NCBI GenBank assembly: GCA_012514635.1
Contig: JAAYZX010000049.1
Location: 1-47,079, forward strand
Source: Actinomycetota bacterium
Lineage (GTDB): Bacteria; Actinomycetota; Thermoleophilia; RBG-16-64-13
Length of the DNA stretch: 47,079 nt
Direction of reading: 5' to 3'
A program made the translations under genes and the position numbers. Positions 9,815-16,873 of this stretch are shown in pieces. The notes under the pieces are model-generated. The model did not search any database. It saw only the letters and a list, made by a program, of their open reading frames with translations, and had not been told where the DNA came from. How positions within the stretch are numbered: the stretch's first letter is position 1; each line of letters begins with the position of its first letter.

Positions 9815-10393
9815 TCAGACAGCGATCACCCCGCGGTTCTTCAGCTCAAAGAAGCAGCAGGCGCACGCCGCTGCGTCCACTCCGGCATCATGGGCCCCGG
9901 CGAACTCAGTGCCGAAGAGCAGCGCGTACAGCTCCTCCAGCTTGGGCCACTTGTAGCCGCGCGGTCCACCGGGCAGACGGCAGTATTCCGTACTGCTCTT
10001 CATCGTGCAGATCATGCAGTCCGGGGTGAGCGGCGGCTGCCAACCTTGACGGAAGAACTCTGCCGCTATGACCGCACCGTCGAAGCCGGCGTTGTGAGCA
10101 ATGAAGTACTGGGCGTGCTGAGCGGCGAGGTGCAGCTCGTACAGAACGTCGCGGACGGGAAAGCCATCCCGCAGAGCCTGCTTGTTGTTGATACCGTGAA
10201 TCCGAGCAGCCTCAGGTGGGATGGTAAAACCGTCCGGTCTAATCAGGCGCGTGGCGCAGCGGACCTGACGATGCTGATCGTCGTAGAGAGACCATGCTAT
10301 CTGCACGGCGCGAGGCCAGTTATCCAAGTCAGTGATTGGAGCCCGCCAATCCCGGGGCAGACCGTTCGTCTCACAGTCGACAATGAGATACAT
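9815..10393 (-). CDS. DEDD-family 3'-5' exonuclease (DnaQ/RNase T-like)
   Basis: A 192-aa single-domain exonuclease of the DnaQ fold. Exo I is MYLIVDCETNG with the Asp-x-Glu pair at residues 6-8. Exo II lies in YFIAHNAGFDGAVIAAEF. Exo III is GAHDAGVDAAACACCF with the catalytic His-Asp of DEDDh enzymes. There are no polymerase or helicase domains, so it acts alone or with a partner. It lies directly upstream of the giant nuclease-NTPase gene on the same strand, and 98 bases after the SDH-type protease gene. A shared defence locus is possible but the gaps are too wide to prove an operon. Confidence 0.85.
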   Translation of the reverse strand: MYLIVDCETNGLPRDWRAPITDLDNWPRAVQIAWSLYDDQHRQVRCATRLIRPDGFTIPPEAARIHGINNKQALRDGFPVRDVLYELHLAAQHAQYFIAHNAGFDGAVIAAEFFRQGWQPPLTPDCMICTMKSSTEYCRLPGGPRGYKWPKLEELYALLFGTEFAGAHDAGVDAAACACCFFELKNRGVIAV

Positions 10394-10490
10394 GGCTCCC
10401 CTGTTTCCCTCTGCTGTGCTAAGCGACCGGCGTTGAACCGCAAACGAAGTAAGTTAGTTCAATCAAACTGCTTGTTAAACTACTCTGCCG

Positions 10491-11396
10491 CTACTGTGCA
10501 GGCTGAATAGTCACCTGCTGGATGTAGGCTGTGCCGTCGTGGTTCTCTATGATCTTTACGGCCCCAGTCGAGGACAGCGTAAGTGCGCAAGCATGATGGA
10601 GTGAGAGGACTGCGTCTTGCAGCTCGTTGTCATCCTCAAGCTGTTCGACCACGACGCCGATCTCCTGGGCTCTTTCCGTCGATATGTGTCGGCTGTGTGA
10701 CTTGGTCTCGGCGTGATCCGAGAGCTCCGTCACGATCCGTTCTGCCTTCTTCTCAGCCTCCGCGTCGCCATAGAACATGCTGGAGATTAGCCACGTTTTT
10801 ACGATTTCCTGCGCCCACAGCGTGGCCTTCTCGCACTCGCCGACGAGCGTGGGAGTGTACTTCGCGATGATGGGCTGCCATACAGGTATCTTGCTTGGAT
10901 CAGCAGCGATCTCTTGACTCGCGCGTTCGAACTCCTCTATGACACCGTGCGCCGGAATCCCGCCGATTTGCGGGTCGATGGGGCCTAGGCTTGATTGCTT
11001 TCCCATGAGTATCGACTTACAAGAGAGTGCGATCATGGTCCCAGCAGACATCGCCAACTGCGGGACGACCGCGCGAATATTGGTGTCGAACATCAAGCGC
11101 AGATAGTCCACCAAGGACTCGGTCGCGGCGATCTCGCCGCCTGGGGTGTGGAGAACAAGGTCCAAGCCCTTGCTACGATCTAGCTTGTGTATAGCGGACA
11201 TGAAGCCGTTCTTGTCCGCGTCGTTCAGCGAGAACAATTCGGCGGGAAGACCGACCTTGTGCAGCCAGCCAGAGTAGTAAACGATGACGTTGCGTCCGGT
11301 CTTCTGCGCGAGCAGCTGGATATACTTGCGCCGCAGAGCATCCTGTGGACTGCCGCTCGCCTTAAGCTCGTCTTGGAGCATCTTTAGGTTTGGCAT
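10491..11396 (-). CDS. Serine dehydrogenase proteinase family (ClpP/crotonase fold)
   Basis: A 301-aa protein of the SDH_sah family (PF01972 type), membrane-protease-like serine hydrolases with the ClpP fold. HTPGGEIAATESLVDYLRL is the oxyanion-hole region. AMSAGTMIALSC carries the predicted nucleophile Ser117. MGKQSSLGPIDPQIGG carries the Asp after the typical Leu-Gly-Pro-Ile-Asp-Pro motif. There is no signal peptide, although members often associate with membranes. The small gene at 11399-11602 ends 2 bases before its start, so the two are co-transcribed and probably translationally coupled. The substrate is unknown. Confidence 0.85.
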   Translation of the reverse strand: MPNLKMLQDELKASGSPQDALRRKYIQLLAQKTGRNVIVYYSGWLHKVGLPAELFSLNDADKNGFMSAIHKLDRSKGLDLVLHTPGGEIAATESLVDYLRLMFDTNIRAVVPQLAMSAGTMIALSCKSILMGKQSSLGPIDPQIGGIPAHGVIEEFERASQEIAADPSKIPVWQPIIAKYTPTLVGECEKATLWAQEIVKTWLISSMFYGDAEAEKKAERIVTELSDHAETKSHSRHISTERAQEIGVVVEQLEDDNELQDAVLSLHHACALTLSSTGAVKIIENHDGTAYIQQVTIQPAQ

Positions 11397-11398
11397 GA

Positions 11399-11602
11399 CT
11401 ATCGACAGTCAATGCTGTCAACAGTGCCAGTCACCTCGATGGAGTAATAGGTTGGCTGGGTACGCATCTGACCGAAGTCACCCATCTTGATGAAGTGCTC
11501 GCGTTGCGCAGCCTGGCCTAACTGCATCGCCTTGAACACCTCAACGACTTTTCGCTCTGGTAACGAAGATACAACACGCCGGTCGCGCGCCTTGGATGAC
11601 AT
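11399..11602 (-). CDS. Small protein coupled to the SDH-type protease
   Basis: A 67-aa basic protein beginning MSSKARDRRVVSSLPERKVV. ATG 11602 is chosen because AGGAGG lies six bases upstream; a longer frame from 11632 lacks a ribosome site. It ends 2 bases before the protease start. I do not recognise a family. The tight pairing suggests an adaptor or substrate-handling partner, but that is inference only. Confidence 0.7.
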   Translation of the reverse strand: MSSKARDRRVVSSLPERKVVEVFKAMQLGQAAQREHFIKMGDFGQMRTQPTYYSIEVTGTVDSIDCR

Positions 11603-11693
11603 GCCCAGCCTCCTCATATTCTGTATAATCACATCCTACCACTCGAGCCGCGACCTCAAGCGTCCGTTCTCTGGGTCCTATGACGCCGGTTCG

Positions 11694-11700
11694 GTCCAAC
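11694..11700 (-). other. Isolated integron core site (GTTGGAC on minus strand)
   Basis: GTCCAAC on the plus strand reads GTTGGAC on the minus strand, a perfect GTTRRRY core. It lies directly past the 3' end of the truncated integrase copy (11706-12027) and upstream of the small gene and protease pair. This is where attI lies relative to the intact integrase. It may be a relic attI/cassette junction; a lone 7-base match is weak evidence. Confidence 0.3.
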
Positions 11701-11705
11701 AACCA

Positions 11706-12027
11706 TTACGCCGTCGGCGCCTCTCCATTGCGGCAGCATCCGGTGCTCGCATAACGCGCATCTCGGGTTACGAGGTATCCCCCCCAATCGGCTTGGCGGG
11801 CAGCTTCCGCTTCGGAGGCACCCTGCAGCGAGTCAAGCAAACTACGCACGCCCCCACTACCGCGGCTCAGAACATGGGTGTAGATCATGGTGATGCGCAC
11901 GTCTTTGTGACCTAGGAGTTCTTGGATGGTGCGGATGTCGTATCCCGCCTCCAGCATGTGGGTGGCGAAGAAATGCCGGAAGGTGTGGCAACCCACGTGT
12001 TTGGTGATGCCTGCTCGGCCGGCCGAT
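11706..12027 (-). pseudogene. Truncated second integron integrase (C-terminal fragment)
   Basis: The last third of a second integron-type tyrosine recombinase. [20 protein letters not shown] and [16 protein letters not shown] then [11 protein letters not shown] match the intact integrase at 21234-22208 almost residue for residue, including the His-x-x-Arg, the second His and the nucleophile Tyr. Homology starts abruptly near 12027 with no N-terminus. The tail after DSLQ differs from the intact copy. It marks an older or duplicated integron platform at the left of the array. Confidence 0.88.
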
Positions 12028-12040
12028 CCTTCCCAGCATC

Positions 12041-12234
12041 CGGGGTCGGATCTTATTGCCCTTCACCTTCCCGATCTGCGGTGGGTGGACATCGCAGGCC
12101 TGGTTCCCAAAGGTCAGGTCGGATCAGTGCAGGTCTCCGGTGACACCGTGTTGCTCACCGTCAGTCCGGCGATCGAACCAATGCCTCACAACGAACCCGA
12201 CTGGGTGGCTCTTCAGGTACTGAGATTGGAGTAG
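12041..12234 (+). other. Possible 3' fragment of an unrecognised gene
   Basis: A plus-strand frame ending at TAG 12234, with the readable end VDIAGLVPKGQVGSVQVSGD ... PDWVALQVLRLE. Its codon pattern looks coding, but it has no start, because homology to the integrase copy occupies the upstream bases on the other strand. The family is unknown. Confidence 0.25.
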
Positions 12235-12263
12235 TCGCCCCCTGATGGTAGGGGAGTCGAGAG

Positions 12264-12509
12264 CTACCCGGCCAAAACGCGGACCACGTAAGTCATCTCA
12301 CCTATCTGCGCCGGCTTCACGCCTTCACCCTCCTTCCCCTTGAGCGCCCGCCTGAGTCCGGCCCTCAGCGTCGCGGGCTTTATCCCCTCGATGGTTACCT
12401 GCACAGACTCCGCCTCCTGAGCCACAAAGTCGGCGATGATGTCCGCGTAGAGGCTCTCGGTGCGGCGCACGGGGACCGGGCTCTCGGTCAGCTTGTAGCT
12501 CCTCGTCAT
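12264..12509 (-). CDS. Small hypothetical protein next to a recombinase relic
   Basis: An 81-aa protein, MTRSYKLTESPVPVRRTESL then YADIIADFVAQ, ending GEMTYVVRVLAG. AAGGAG lies 8 bases before ATG 12509, so it is probably expressed. It lies 68 bases downstream of a phage-type recombinase fragment on the same strand, which suggests it belonged to that integrated element. I recognise no family. The predicted mix of strands and helices with no membrane segment gives no function. Confidence 0.65.
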   Translation of the reverse strand: MTRSYKLTESPVPVRRTESLYADIIADFVAQEAESVQVTIEGIKPATLRAGLRRALKGKEGEGVKPAQIGEMTYVVRVLAG

Positions 12510-12577
12510 GGTAGGGCTCCTTCCCTCTTGGCGTGGCCCAAAGAAGTATTGAGCACCAAGGCAGGGAGGGAACTGGG

Positions 12578-12820
12578 CTACTCCCCTACCGCACGATCGA
12601 AGAGGGCGTCGAACTTCTTGACCGCCGCTTCCTGCATGCCGGGTAGCACATTAGAGTAGACGTCCAGGGTAATCGAGGCGGTAGCATGACCCAGTCCCTC
12701 GGAGACCACCTTGACCGGCATCCCTTGACGCAACAACCGTCTCGCGTGCGTGTATCTGCCGATATAGGCATACTGCCTCAGGTCATGAAACCGGCACCGG
12801 ATGCTCTTCTGCCCGGCGGG
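12578..12820 (-). pseudogene. C-terminal fragment of a phage-type tyrosine recombinase
   Basis: Reads FHDLRQYAYIGRYTHARRLL, then RQGMPVKVVSEGLGHATASI, then TLDVYSNVLPGMQEAAVKKF. These are the His-x-x-Arg, Gly-His and Tyr motifs of a phage/ICE integrase. An in-frame stop (12823-12821) cuts the 5' side, and a short insertion breaks the normal LRHTHA segment. It lacks the integron-specific insert, so it is of another subfamily than the integron integrases nearby. Confidence 0.8.
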
Positions 12821-12888
12821 CTACACCGGAGAAAGAGGATGGGCCGCGGCGTCATCGCGACTCCTGCTCGGCCCGCGTGTTCTATGGG

Positions 12889-13248
12889 TCACCGACCAGC
12901 CTGGGCTCGGATCCGGACCGCTCCCGGTGAGACCACTGCGAAGGCGCCGGTCATCTCCTCGCCATGTGCAGCGACGGCTTGGGCGACGACTTCGGCCCTG
13001 GTCTCCGGAGTAAGGCCGGTGAGTCGCAGCAGGAGGACTCCCCAGGGCGAACGGCGCAGGCGAAAGACGAGTTCGCCGAAGTCCTTGTCAGTAGTGAGGA
13101 GGAGGCGCGCTTCGGCATTGGCCAAGTCGAGCACAGCGTCGTCGGTGATGCCGGGCGCAAGCTCAGCGACGTAGGCGAGGTCATGACCATCACCGCGCAG
13201 GCGAACGACAGTCTGGGCATCGACGCCCTCATCGGCAAGGAGCCTCAC
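12889..13248 (-). CDS. DUF5615 PIN-like toxin
   Basis: A 119-aa PIN-like nuclease of the DUF5615/Mut7-C type. MRLLADEGVDAQTVVRLRGD carries the N-terminal Asp-Glu. GITDDAVLDLANAEARLLLT followed by TDKDFGELVF carries the Asp cluster of the active site. It overlaps its upstream DUF433 partner by 4 bases, the usual order for this toxin-antitoxin pair. No attC site was found after it, so it is not clearly an integron cassette. The pair looks intact among broken genes. Confidence 0.85.
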   Translation of the reverse strand: MRLLADEGVDAQTVVRLRGDGHDLAYVAELAPGITDDAVLDLANAEARLLLTTDKDFGELVFRLRRSPWGVLLLRLTGLTPETRAEVVAQAVAAHGEEMTGAFAVVSPGAVRIRAQAGR

Positions 13249-13484
13249 GCCACGGACTTGGTGAGAGGATAGACAACATCAGCGTGCATGACTTCCGCGC
13301 CGAAGCGCAGGGCCGCCAGGATGCCCTCGCGAGTCAAGCGCGGGTGTGCCTCCAGGAGTTCCTCTACAGAACGACCGGCGCCGAGTTCCCCAAGGATCTG
13401 CTCAACGGTGATGCGGGTACCCACGACGACCGGCTTGCCCATCATGACGGCGGGATCGGATTGGATTCCCTGCGTAGTCACCAC
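13245..13484 (-). CDS. DUF433 antitoxin
   Basis: A 79-aa DUF433 protein with the typical PVVVGTRITVEQILGELGAG and a helix-turn-helix-like stretch LEAHPRLTREGILAALRF. It is the antitoxin and probable DNA-binding autoregulator of the DUF5615 toxin that overlaps its 3' end. The start is GTG, and GAGGAGG lies close upstream; a second GTG at 13487 is equally usable. Confidence 0.85.
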   Translation of the reverse strand: MVTTQGIQSDPAVMMGKPVVVGTRITVEQILGELGAGRSVEELLEAHPRLTREGILAALRFGAEVMHADVVYPLTKSVA

Positions 13485-13555
13485 TTACACCTCCTCTACA
13501 CCATAGGATACCACCGTCGGCAAATGACCGGCTTGACTCCGAACTCGCTAGATAA

Positions 13556-13705
13556 GCACCGGCCCACGTGCGCGGATACCATCCTCTCTTGGCCGTCCTG
13601 CCTGAGACCGGCGAGGTCGTACATGCCCAACTCCGCGGCGGCCCGGCTCACACCGCCCAAGGGATCGAGCGCTTCATCGCCAGACGCATGCCCGCCTGCG
13701 CAGGC
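13556..13705 (+). pseudogene. Transposase fragment (DDE type, IS1380-like)
   Basis: A plus-strand frame after a TAA at 13553-13555 reads HVRGYHPLLAVLPETGEVVH and AQLRGGPAHTAQGIERFIAR. This is the central part of a DDE transposase of the IS1380 or a related group. Nothing remains before or after it. It abuts the broken methyltransferase gene at about 13700, which it probably truncated. Confidence 0.65.
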
Positions 13706-14001
13706 CGGGGGCACCGAGAGTGATGAAGGACGCGTACAAGGGATGACGGACCCACCGATATGCGCCTTCCACACAGAAGCCGCGACCGCGCTGTGCCGCC
13801 GGAAAAGACCGGAAGGACCACACGAGACCTGCAGCTGTGGCCAGGCCTGCGCATGCGAGCACGGCATATCGGATAGGCACTGGAAAGCCCGAGTGCGCCG
13901 GAGGGCGGCCTACTCCGGGCCCAGAGGGCAAGGCCGATAGAGGCGATAGAGAGCAGAACCCCGAGGGGGCCCGCGCCGAAGACGCGAAGGAGGGCGTTCA
14001 T
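13674..14001 (-). pseudogene. Isoprenylcysteine/phospholipid methyltransferase-like gene, frameshifted and truncated
   Basis: Starts MNALLRVFGAGPLGVLLSIA in one frame (ATG 14001). It continues after a shift near 13925 as VPIRYAVLACAGLATAAGLV ... EGAYRWVRHPLYASFITLGA. The RHPLY motif and the hydrophobic helices are those of the ICMT/PEMT membrane methyltransferases. The S-adenosylmethionine-binding end is missing because transposase-like sequence begins at about 13700. It may be the remains of the last (oldest) cassette in the array. Confidence 0.7.
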
Positions 14002-14033
14002 GACTTCATCTCGTGCGCGAGCTGTGCCGCTGC

Positions 14034-14137
14034 CTGGCACATGGATCAGCTGCGCCGTGCGCAGCTGATTGAAGATAGACGGTCCTGCCGGCACCTACAA
14101 GTCTACTGCGCGCCATCAGCTGATCCGGTTGTTGGGC
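14034..14137 (-). repeat. attC10, partly degenerate
   Basis: R'' is GTTGGGC on the plus strand (14131-14137) and equals the first seven bases of its cassette on the minus strand. Imperfect inverted arms GGATCAGCTG-A-TGGCGCGC and GCGCACGGCGCAGCTGATCC flank a loop. The R' core at the left end is not a good match to GTTRRRY. Confidence 0.5.
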
Positions 14138-14510
14138 GGCGGGAAAGCCCGCCAGTGCACGTTCGAACACGGCTCGCCGCGTCGTCTTGTGCCGCAGGAA
14201 CTCGTCGTGGCTGTCGACTGGTTCCACCGAGAGCGCGACCGCAACCGGCGTGCTCGGCTTGACCCTCTCATCTGTCAGCACCATCGCTCCGTTCGCCGCG
14301 AGCTCGAGCCACACCTTGCGTGGCTCTTGAGACAGCTCCCGGGAGTAGTCGGAGAGCCGTCTTCGCACCTCAGCGAGGTCCATGGCGAAGCGAAAGCAAG
14401 AGGCGGACCACTCCAAACGCCGCAGGTGGTAGTCCAACAGGAAATAGCCGCCCGGCGGTTACCAGAGGAGGGCCTCGTAGAGTACGAAATCCTGGCTCAT
14501 CGCTTCCACT
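14138..14510 (-). pseudogene. PabC-domain fragment carried as an integron cassette
   Basis: Encodes part of an aminodeoxychorismate lyase (aminotransferase class IV) domain of the type fused to PabB: SQDFVLYEALLW, a TAA stop at 14461-14459, then GGYFLLDYHLRRLEWSASCF ... FLRHKTTRRAVFERALAG. The protein ends where the attC10 site begins, so the downstream half of the domain was never included or was lost. A shorter open frame from ATG 14383 remains. It cannot be an active lyase, because the C-terminal half of the PLP site is missing. Confidence 0.7.
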
Positions 14511-14539
14511 CGCATCGCGTCGCCGAACCCCCTACGTCC

Positions 14540-14599
14540 GCCCAACGCGTTCGTGGATAACCCGCGAGCGCAGCGAGTCGGGTTATCCACTGGTTAGGC
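14540..14599 (-). repeat. attC9
   Basis: A 60-base site. Left core is GCCCAAC (14540-14546) and right core is GTTAGGC (14593-14599). Between them the arms GTGGATAACCCG and CGGGTTATCCAC form a perfect 12-base stem around a short loop. It ends the kinase cassette, whose stop codon is 8 bases away. Confidence 0.85.
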
Positions 14600-14606
14600 C
14601 CACCCG

Positions 14607-15791
14607 TCAGAACGGAATCTCATCATCCGGGAGTAGGCAGTATCTCTCAATCGCGTCGAGCCGAGTGTACAGGTTTGCAATGATGATACGGCGCTTCTCG
14701 GGTGACGCGCTCTTGATTATCTGGAGGAAGGCCTTCACGGCAGCGACTTGTAGCCCCTTCTTCTTGTAGCGATACGCGCCCCGGACGAAGCAGCTGATAA
14801 CAGTGGCGGAGTCCGGCACGAACTCCTCAAGCATGAAGCCGCGGTATGCGTCGTCCACGGCTGCAATCGCCTTGCCCAAGTCCTCCTGGTACTTGGTGTT
14901 GTTCTCAATCCTCGAGAGACAGGCCTCTAGTTGGTCAGCGAACCACCGATATGATGCGGTCTCGTCTTCCGTGAAGGCAATCTCGAAGAACCGGTCGCTC
15001 TCGAGGTGCCGCTGAATCTCCGAGAATGTGGCAACCCGGTCTGCGAGGTCACGCTGGCACATTCGCTCCAGCATTGCGGTGTACTTGAACTGGCCGAGGC
15101 CGTTGTCCCGAATGATGCGCTCGAACAGCTTCCCGACGAAGTAGACCTCAGTTGAGAAGTTGTAGACGTCGCTAGAGAAGTCCACGGGTGGGTCACACCA
15201 CCAATTCAGGCTCACGCTCTTCTCGAAGTCCTCTGGCTTCTCGATTGCCTTTCCGAATCCGAAGTCTATGATCTTCACGACGTCGTCTGCCCCCACGAGC
15301 ACGTTCTGGGGTCGGATGTCCCTGTGCAAGATGCCATTGGCTTCAAGGTGGCCGAAGCCAGCGACTGCCTGCAGGAACACCTCGTTGACCCTCTCAGGAT
15401 TCGTGGCAAGGTAGCCCTCCACATCCGAGCCGTTGATGAACTCCATCAAGATGTAGCCCGAGAAGCGGTCGGGATACAGGTAGTAGTTGAACACCCGCAC
15501 AACGTTCTCGTGATAGAGACGGTGCAGCATCTTGACTTCACGGACGAAGTTCTGATACAGGTCTGGTCGTCGATTCTCGTCGTAGGGGCTGTACTTCTTG
15601 CAGACGAACTGCTCGTTAATCAGGTCATCGCGCAGGAGTACGGTCCGGCCGCACGCCCCTTGTCCGAGCTCCCGGACGAAGACGTAGTCACGCCGGCGAA
15701 TGAACGGTAATATGTCGCCTTGTTCTGGCGCAGCCCCTCCAGTCGTGGTTGGATTTCGAGATTTGGCGTCTTGGCCGCGCCCGTCGTCCAT
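14607..15791 (-). CDS. Hanks-type serine/threonine protein kinase in an integron cassette
   Basis: A 394-aa cytoplasmic kinase. The glycine-rich loop is ELGQGACGRTVLL (residues 41-53), the ATP-binding lysine lies in FVCKKY (65/66), the catalytic loop is ILHRDIRPQNVLV (HRD 156-158) and the metal site is KIIDFGFGK (DFG 176-178). Arg replaces the usual Lys two residues after the catalytic Asp (HRDIRPQN). About 150 residues of helical C-terminal region have no known domain, and there is no membrane segment. At 1.2 kb it is the longest gene in the array. No promoter or good ribosome site is visible before ATG 15791, and a later start is possible. Confidence 0.88.
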   Translation of the reverse strand: MDDGRGQDAKSRNPTTTGGAAPEQGDILPFIRRRDYVFVRELGQGACGRTVLLRDDLINEQFVCKKYSPYDENRRPDLYQNFVREVKMLHRLYHENVVRVFNYYLYPDRFSGYILMEFINGSDVEGYLATNPERVNEVFLQAVAGFGHLEANGILHRDIRPQNVLVGADDVVKIIDFGFGKAIEKPEDFEKSVSLNWWCDPPVDFSSDVYNFSTEVYFVGKLFERIIRDNGLGQFKYTAMLERMCQRDLADRVATFSEIQRHLESDRFFEIAFTEDETASYRWFADQLEACLSRIENNTKYQEDLGKAIAAVDDAYRGFMLEEFVPDSATVISCFVRGAYRYKKKGLQVAAVKAFLQIIKSASPEKRRIIIANLYTRLDAIERYCLLPDDEIPF

Positions 15792-15844
15792 GGTACTCCA
15801 TGCATCGGGCGACGCCGGATGTCAGCTGCAGACGCTGGTTAGAG
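15792..15844 (-). repeat. attC8, degenerate
   Basis: R'' is GTTAGAG on the plus strand (15838-15844), one base different from the start of its cassette (GTTAGAA at 16136-16142 on the minus strand). Short complementary arms follow. No R' core is recognisable before the kinase start, so the left boundary is a guess. Confidence 0.4.
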
Positions 15845-15850
15845 GTTGCG

Positions 15851-16115
15851 CTACCGACCATCGAGTTCACGGAAAAACGACTTGAGCTCGGCCCTGCACT
15901 CGGTCGTCAGCAGGGAATCGGCAATGCCTTGAATCGCCCCCTCGAGTCCATAGAGCATGTGAAGGCACGCCCCGGGGTCGGCACGTCTGACGGATCCGGG
16001 CGAAGGCCTTCCGAGAGCCGATCCGAATGAGCTCCTCGGGACTATCGATTCCCGCGTTACGCAGGTTCGAGGCGAGCACCGGACCCACGTTGGGCATGTC
16101 AATCAACTCGGTCAC
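15851..16115 (-). pseudogene. TfoX C-terminal domain protein, frameshifted
   Basis: A stand-alone TfoX_C-like helix-hairpin domain. The first part from GTG 16115 (GGGGG upstream) reads TELIDMPNVGPVLASNLRNA, GIDSPEELIRIGSRKAFARI. A one-base shift near 15995 then leads to RADPGACLHMLYGLEGAIQG and ends AELKSFFRELDGR. Joined, it is a complete domain of about 88 residues. TfoX proteins regulate competence in proteobacteria, but single C-terminal domains occur widely with unknown roles. The cores on both sides show it was a normal cassette. Confidence 0.78.
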
Positions 16116-16135
16116 GATTCCCCCTAGGCGCGTAC

Positions 16136-16213
16136 TTCTAACGCCCAAGATCACCCGCCAACGGCACGCAGCCAAGCTGCGGGATGGCGGTCGGCCGCAG
16201 CGAATTGTTGGGC
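16136..16213 (-). repeat. attC7
   Basis: Left core TTCTAAC (16136-16142), right core GTTGGGC (16207-16213), 78 bases. The arms CCGCCATCCCGCAGC and GCTGCGTGCCGTTGGCGG pair around a TTG loop, with unpaired bases on one side as in known attC hairpins. It ends the NYN cassette. Confidence 0.8.
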
Positions 16214-16219
16214 ATTAAG

Positions 16220-16786
16220 CTAAATTGGCTGAACAACTCGACCGTCCTTGATGAAGGAAATTTGGTTGTAATGCTTATCCAGTGACACAAACTCGCCATG
16301 ATCCTCCGCGAATTGGCGAAGCCGTCGGTGACAGGAGTGCTCCCAACTTATTAGGCGCAGCTTCCAGCCTTGACTAATAAAACCTTCGCAGTCGTATAAG
16401 AAGCCTTCCTCGTTTTCGTAACCTTTGCCATCACCAGTTGCAAGTATTAGAATGCCGGGATCGTCCTTGTATTTACGAACGTGCCTGTACATACATAGCT
16501 GAATTCTATGGTCTACTGTCTCTTGCTCGCCAGCACCCGAGCGCTCAAGAAGTTGAGGGTTGATGGCCATTTCTTCACGTAGGTACTTCCACACACTATC
16601 GTCAGGTGGAGGGATGCTTCCAGCCCAAATTACCTCATCAGGCGCTGAGCCACCAAGGCAGAGTTTGACGAAGTTTGGGAAGTAAATACGAAACCCGGAA
16701 CGCTCCTCGCCAGCGGTAGCTGCTGCGTAGCGCTGGCCTTCTACAAATATATTTGAGTTATCTACATAAAAGCATGTTCTTGTCAT
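16220..16786 (-). CDS. NYN-domain (PIN-like) nuclease
   Basis: A 188-aa NYN/PIN-like protein, predicted metal-dependent RNase. Asp residues of the site are seen in TCFYVDNSNIF, QETVDHRIQLCM and ILILATGDGKG. The start ATG 16786 has AAAGGAG seven bases upstream, immediately inside the R' core of the cassette boundary. The gene is visibly richer in A and T than its neighbours, which fits a different origin. It has no promoter of its own in the cassette. Small NYN proteins can act as toxins or defence nucleases; the role here is unknown. Confidence 0.85.
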   Translation of the reverse strand: MTRTCFYVDNSNIFVEGQRYAAATAGEERSGFRIYFPNFVKLCLGGSAPDEVIWAGSIPPPDDSVWKYLREEMAINPQLLERSGAGEQETVDHRIQLCMYRHVRKYKDDPGILILATGDGKGYENEEGFLYDCEGFISQGWKLRLISWEHSCHRRLRQFAEDHGEFVSLDKHYNQISFIKDGRVVQPI

Positions 16787-16801
16787 ATGCTCTCCTTTGG
16801 C

Positions 16802-16873
16802 GCCTAACGTGAAAACTCAGCCGCCGCGAGATCGCGCAGCGGTTGAGCAGTCGGCTGGAGTGCCTTGTTCGAC
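16802..16873 (-). repeat. attC6
   Basis: Left core GCCTAAC (16802-16808), right core GTTCGAC (16867-16873), 72 bases. Arms CTCAGCCGCCGC and GCAGTCGGCTGGAG pair imperfectly. GTTCGAC is the exact start of its own cassette (17333-17327 on the minus strand), a non-consensus core kept at both ends. Confidence 0.85.

Noticed and set aside
10441-10490. An attC site next to the SDH-type protease gene (GTTAAAC at 10474-10480).
   Set aside because: The core fits, but no partner core or inverted arms could be found within 120 bases.
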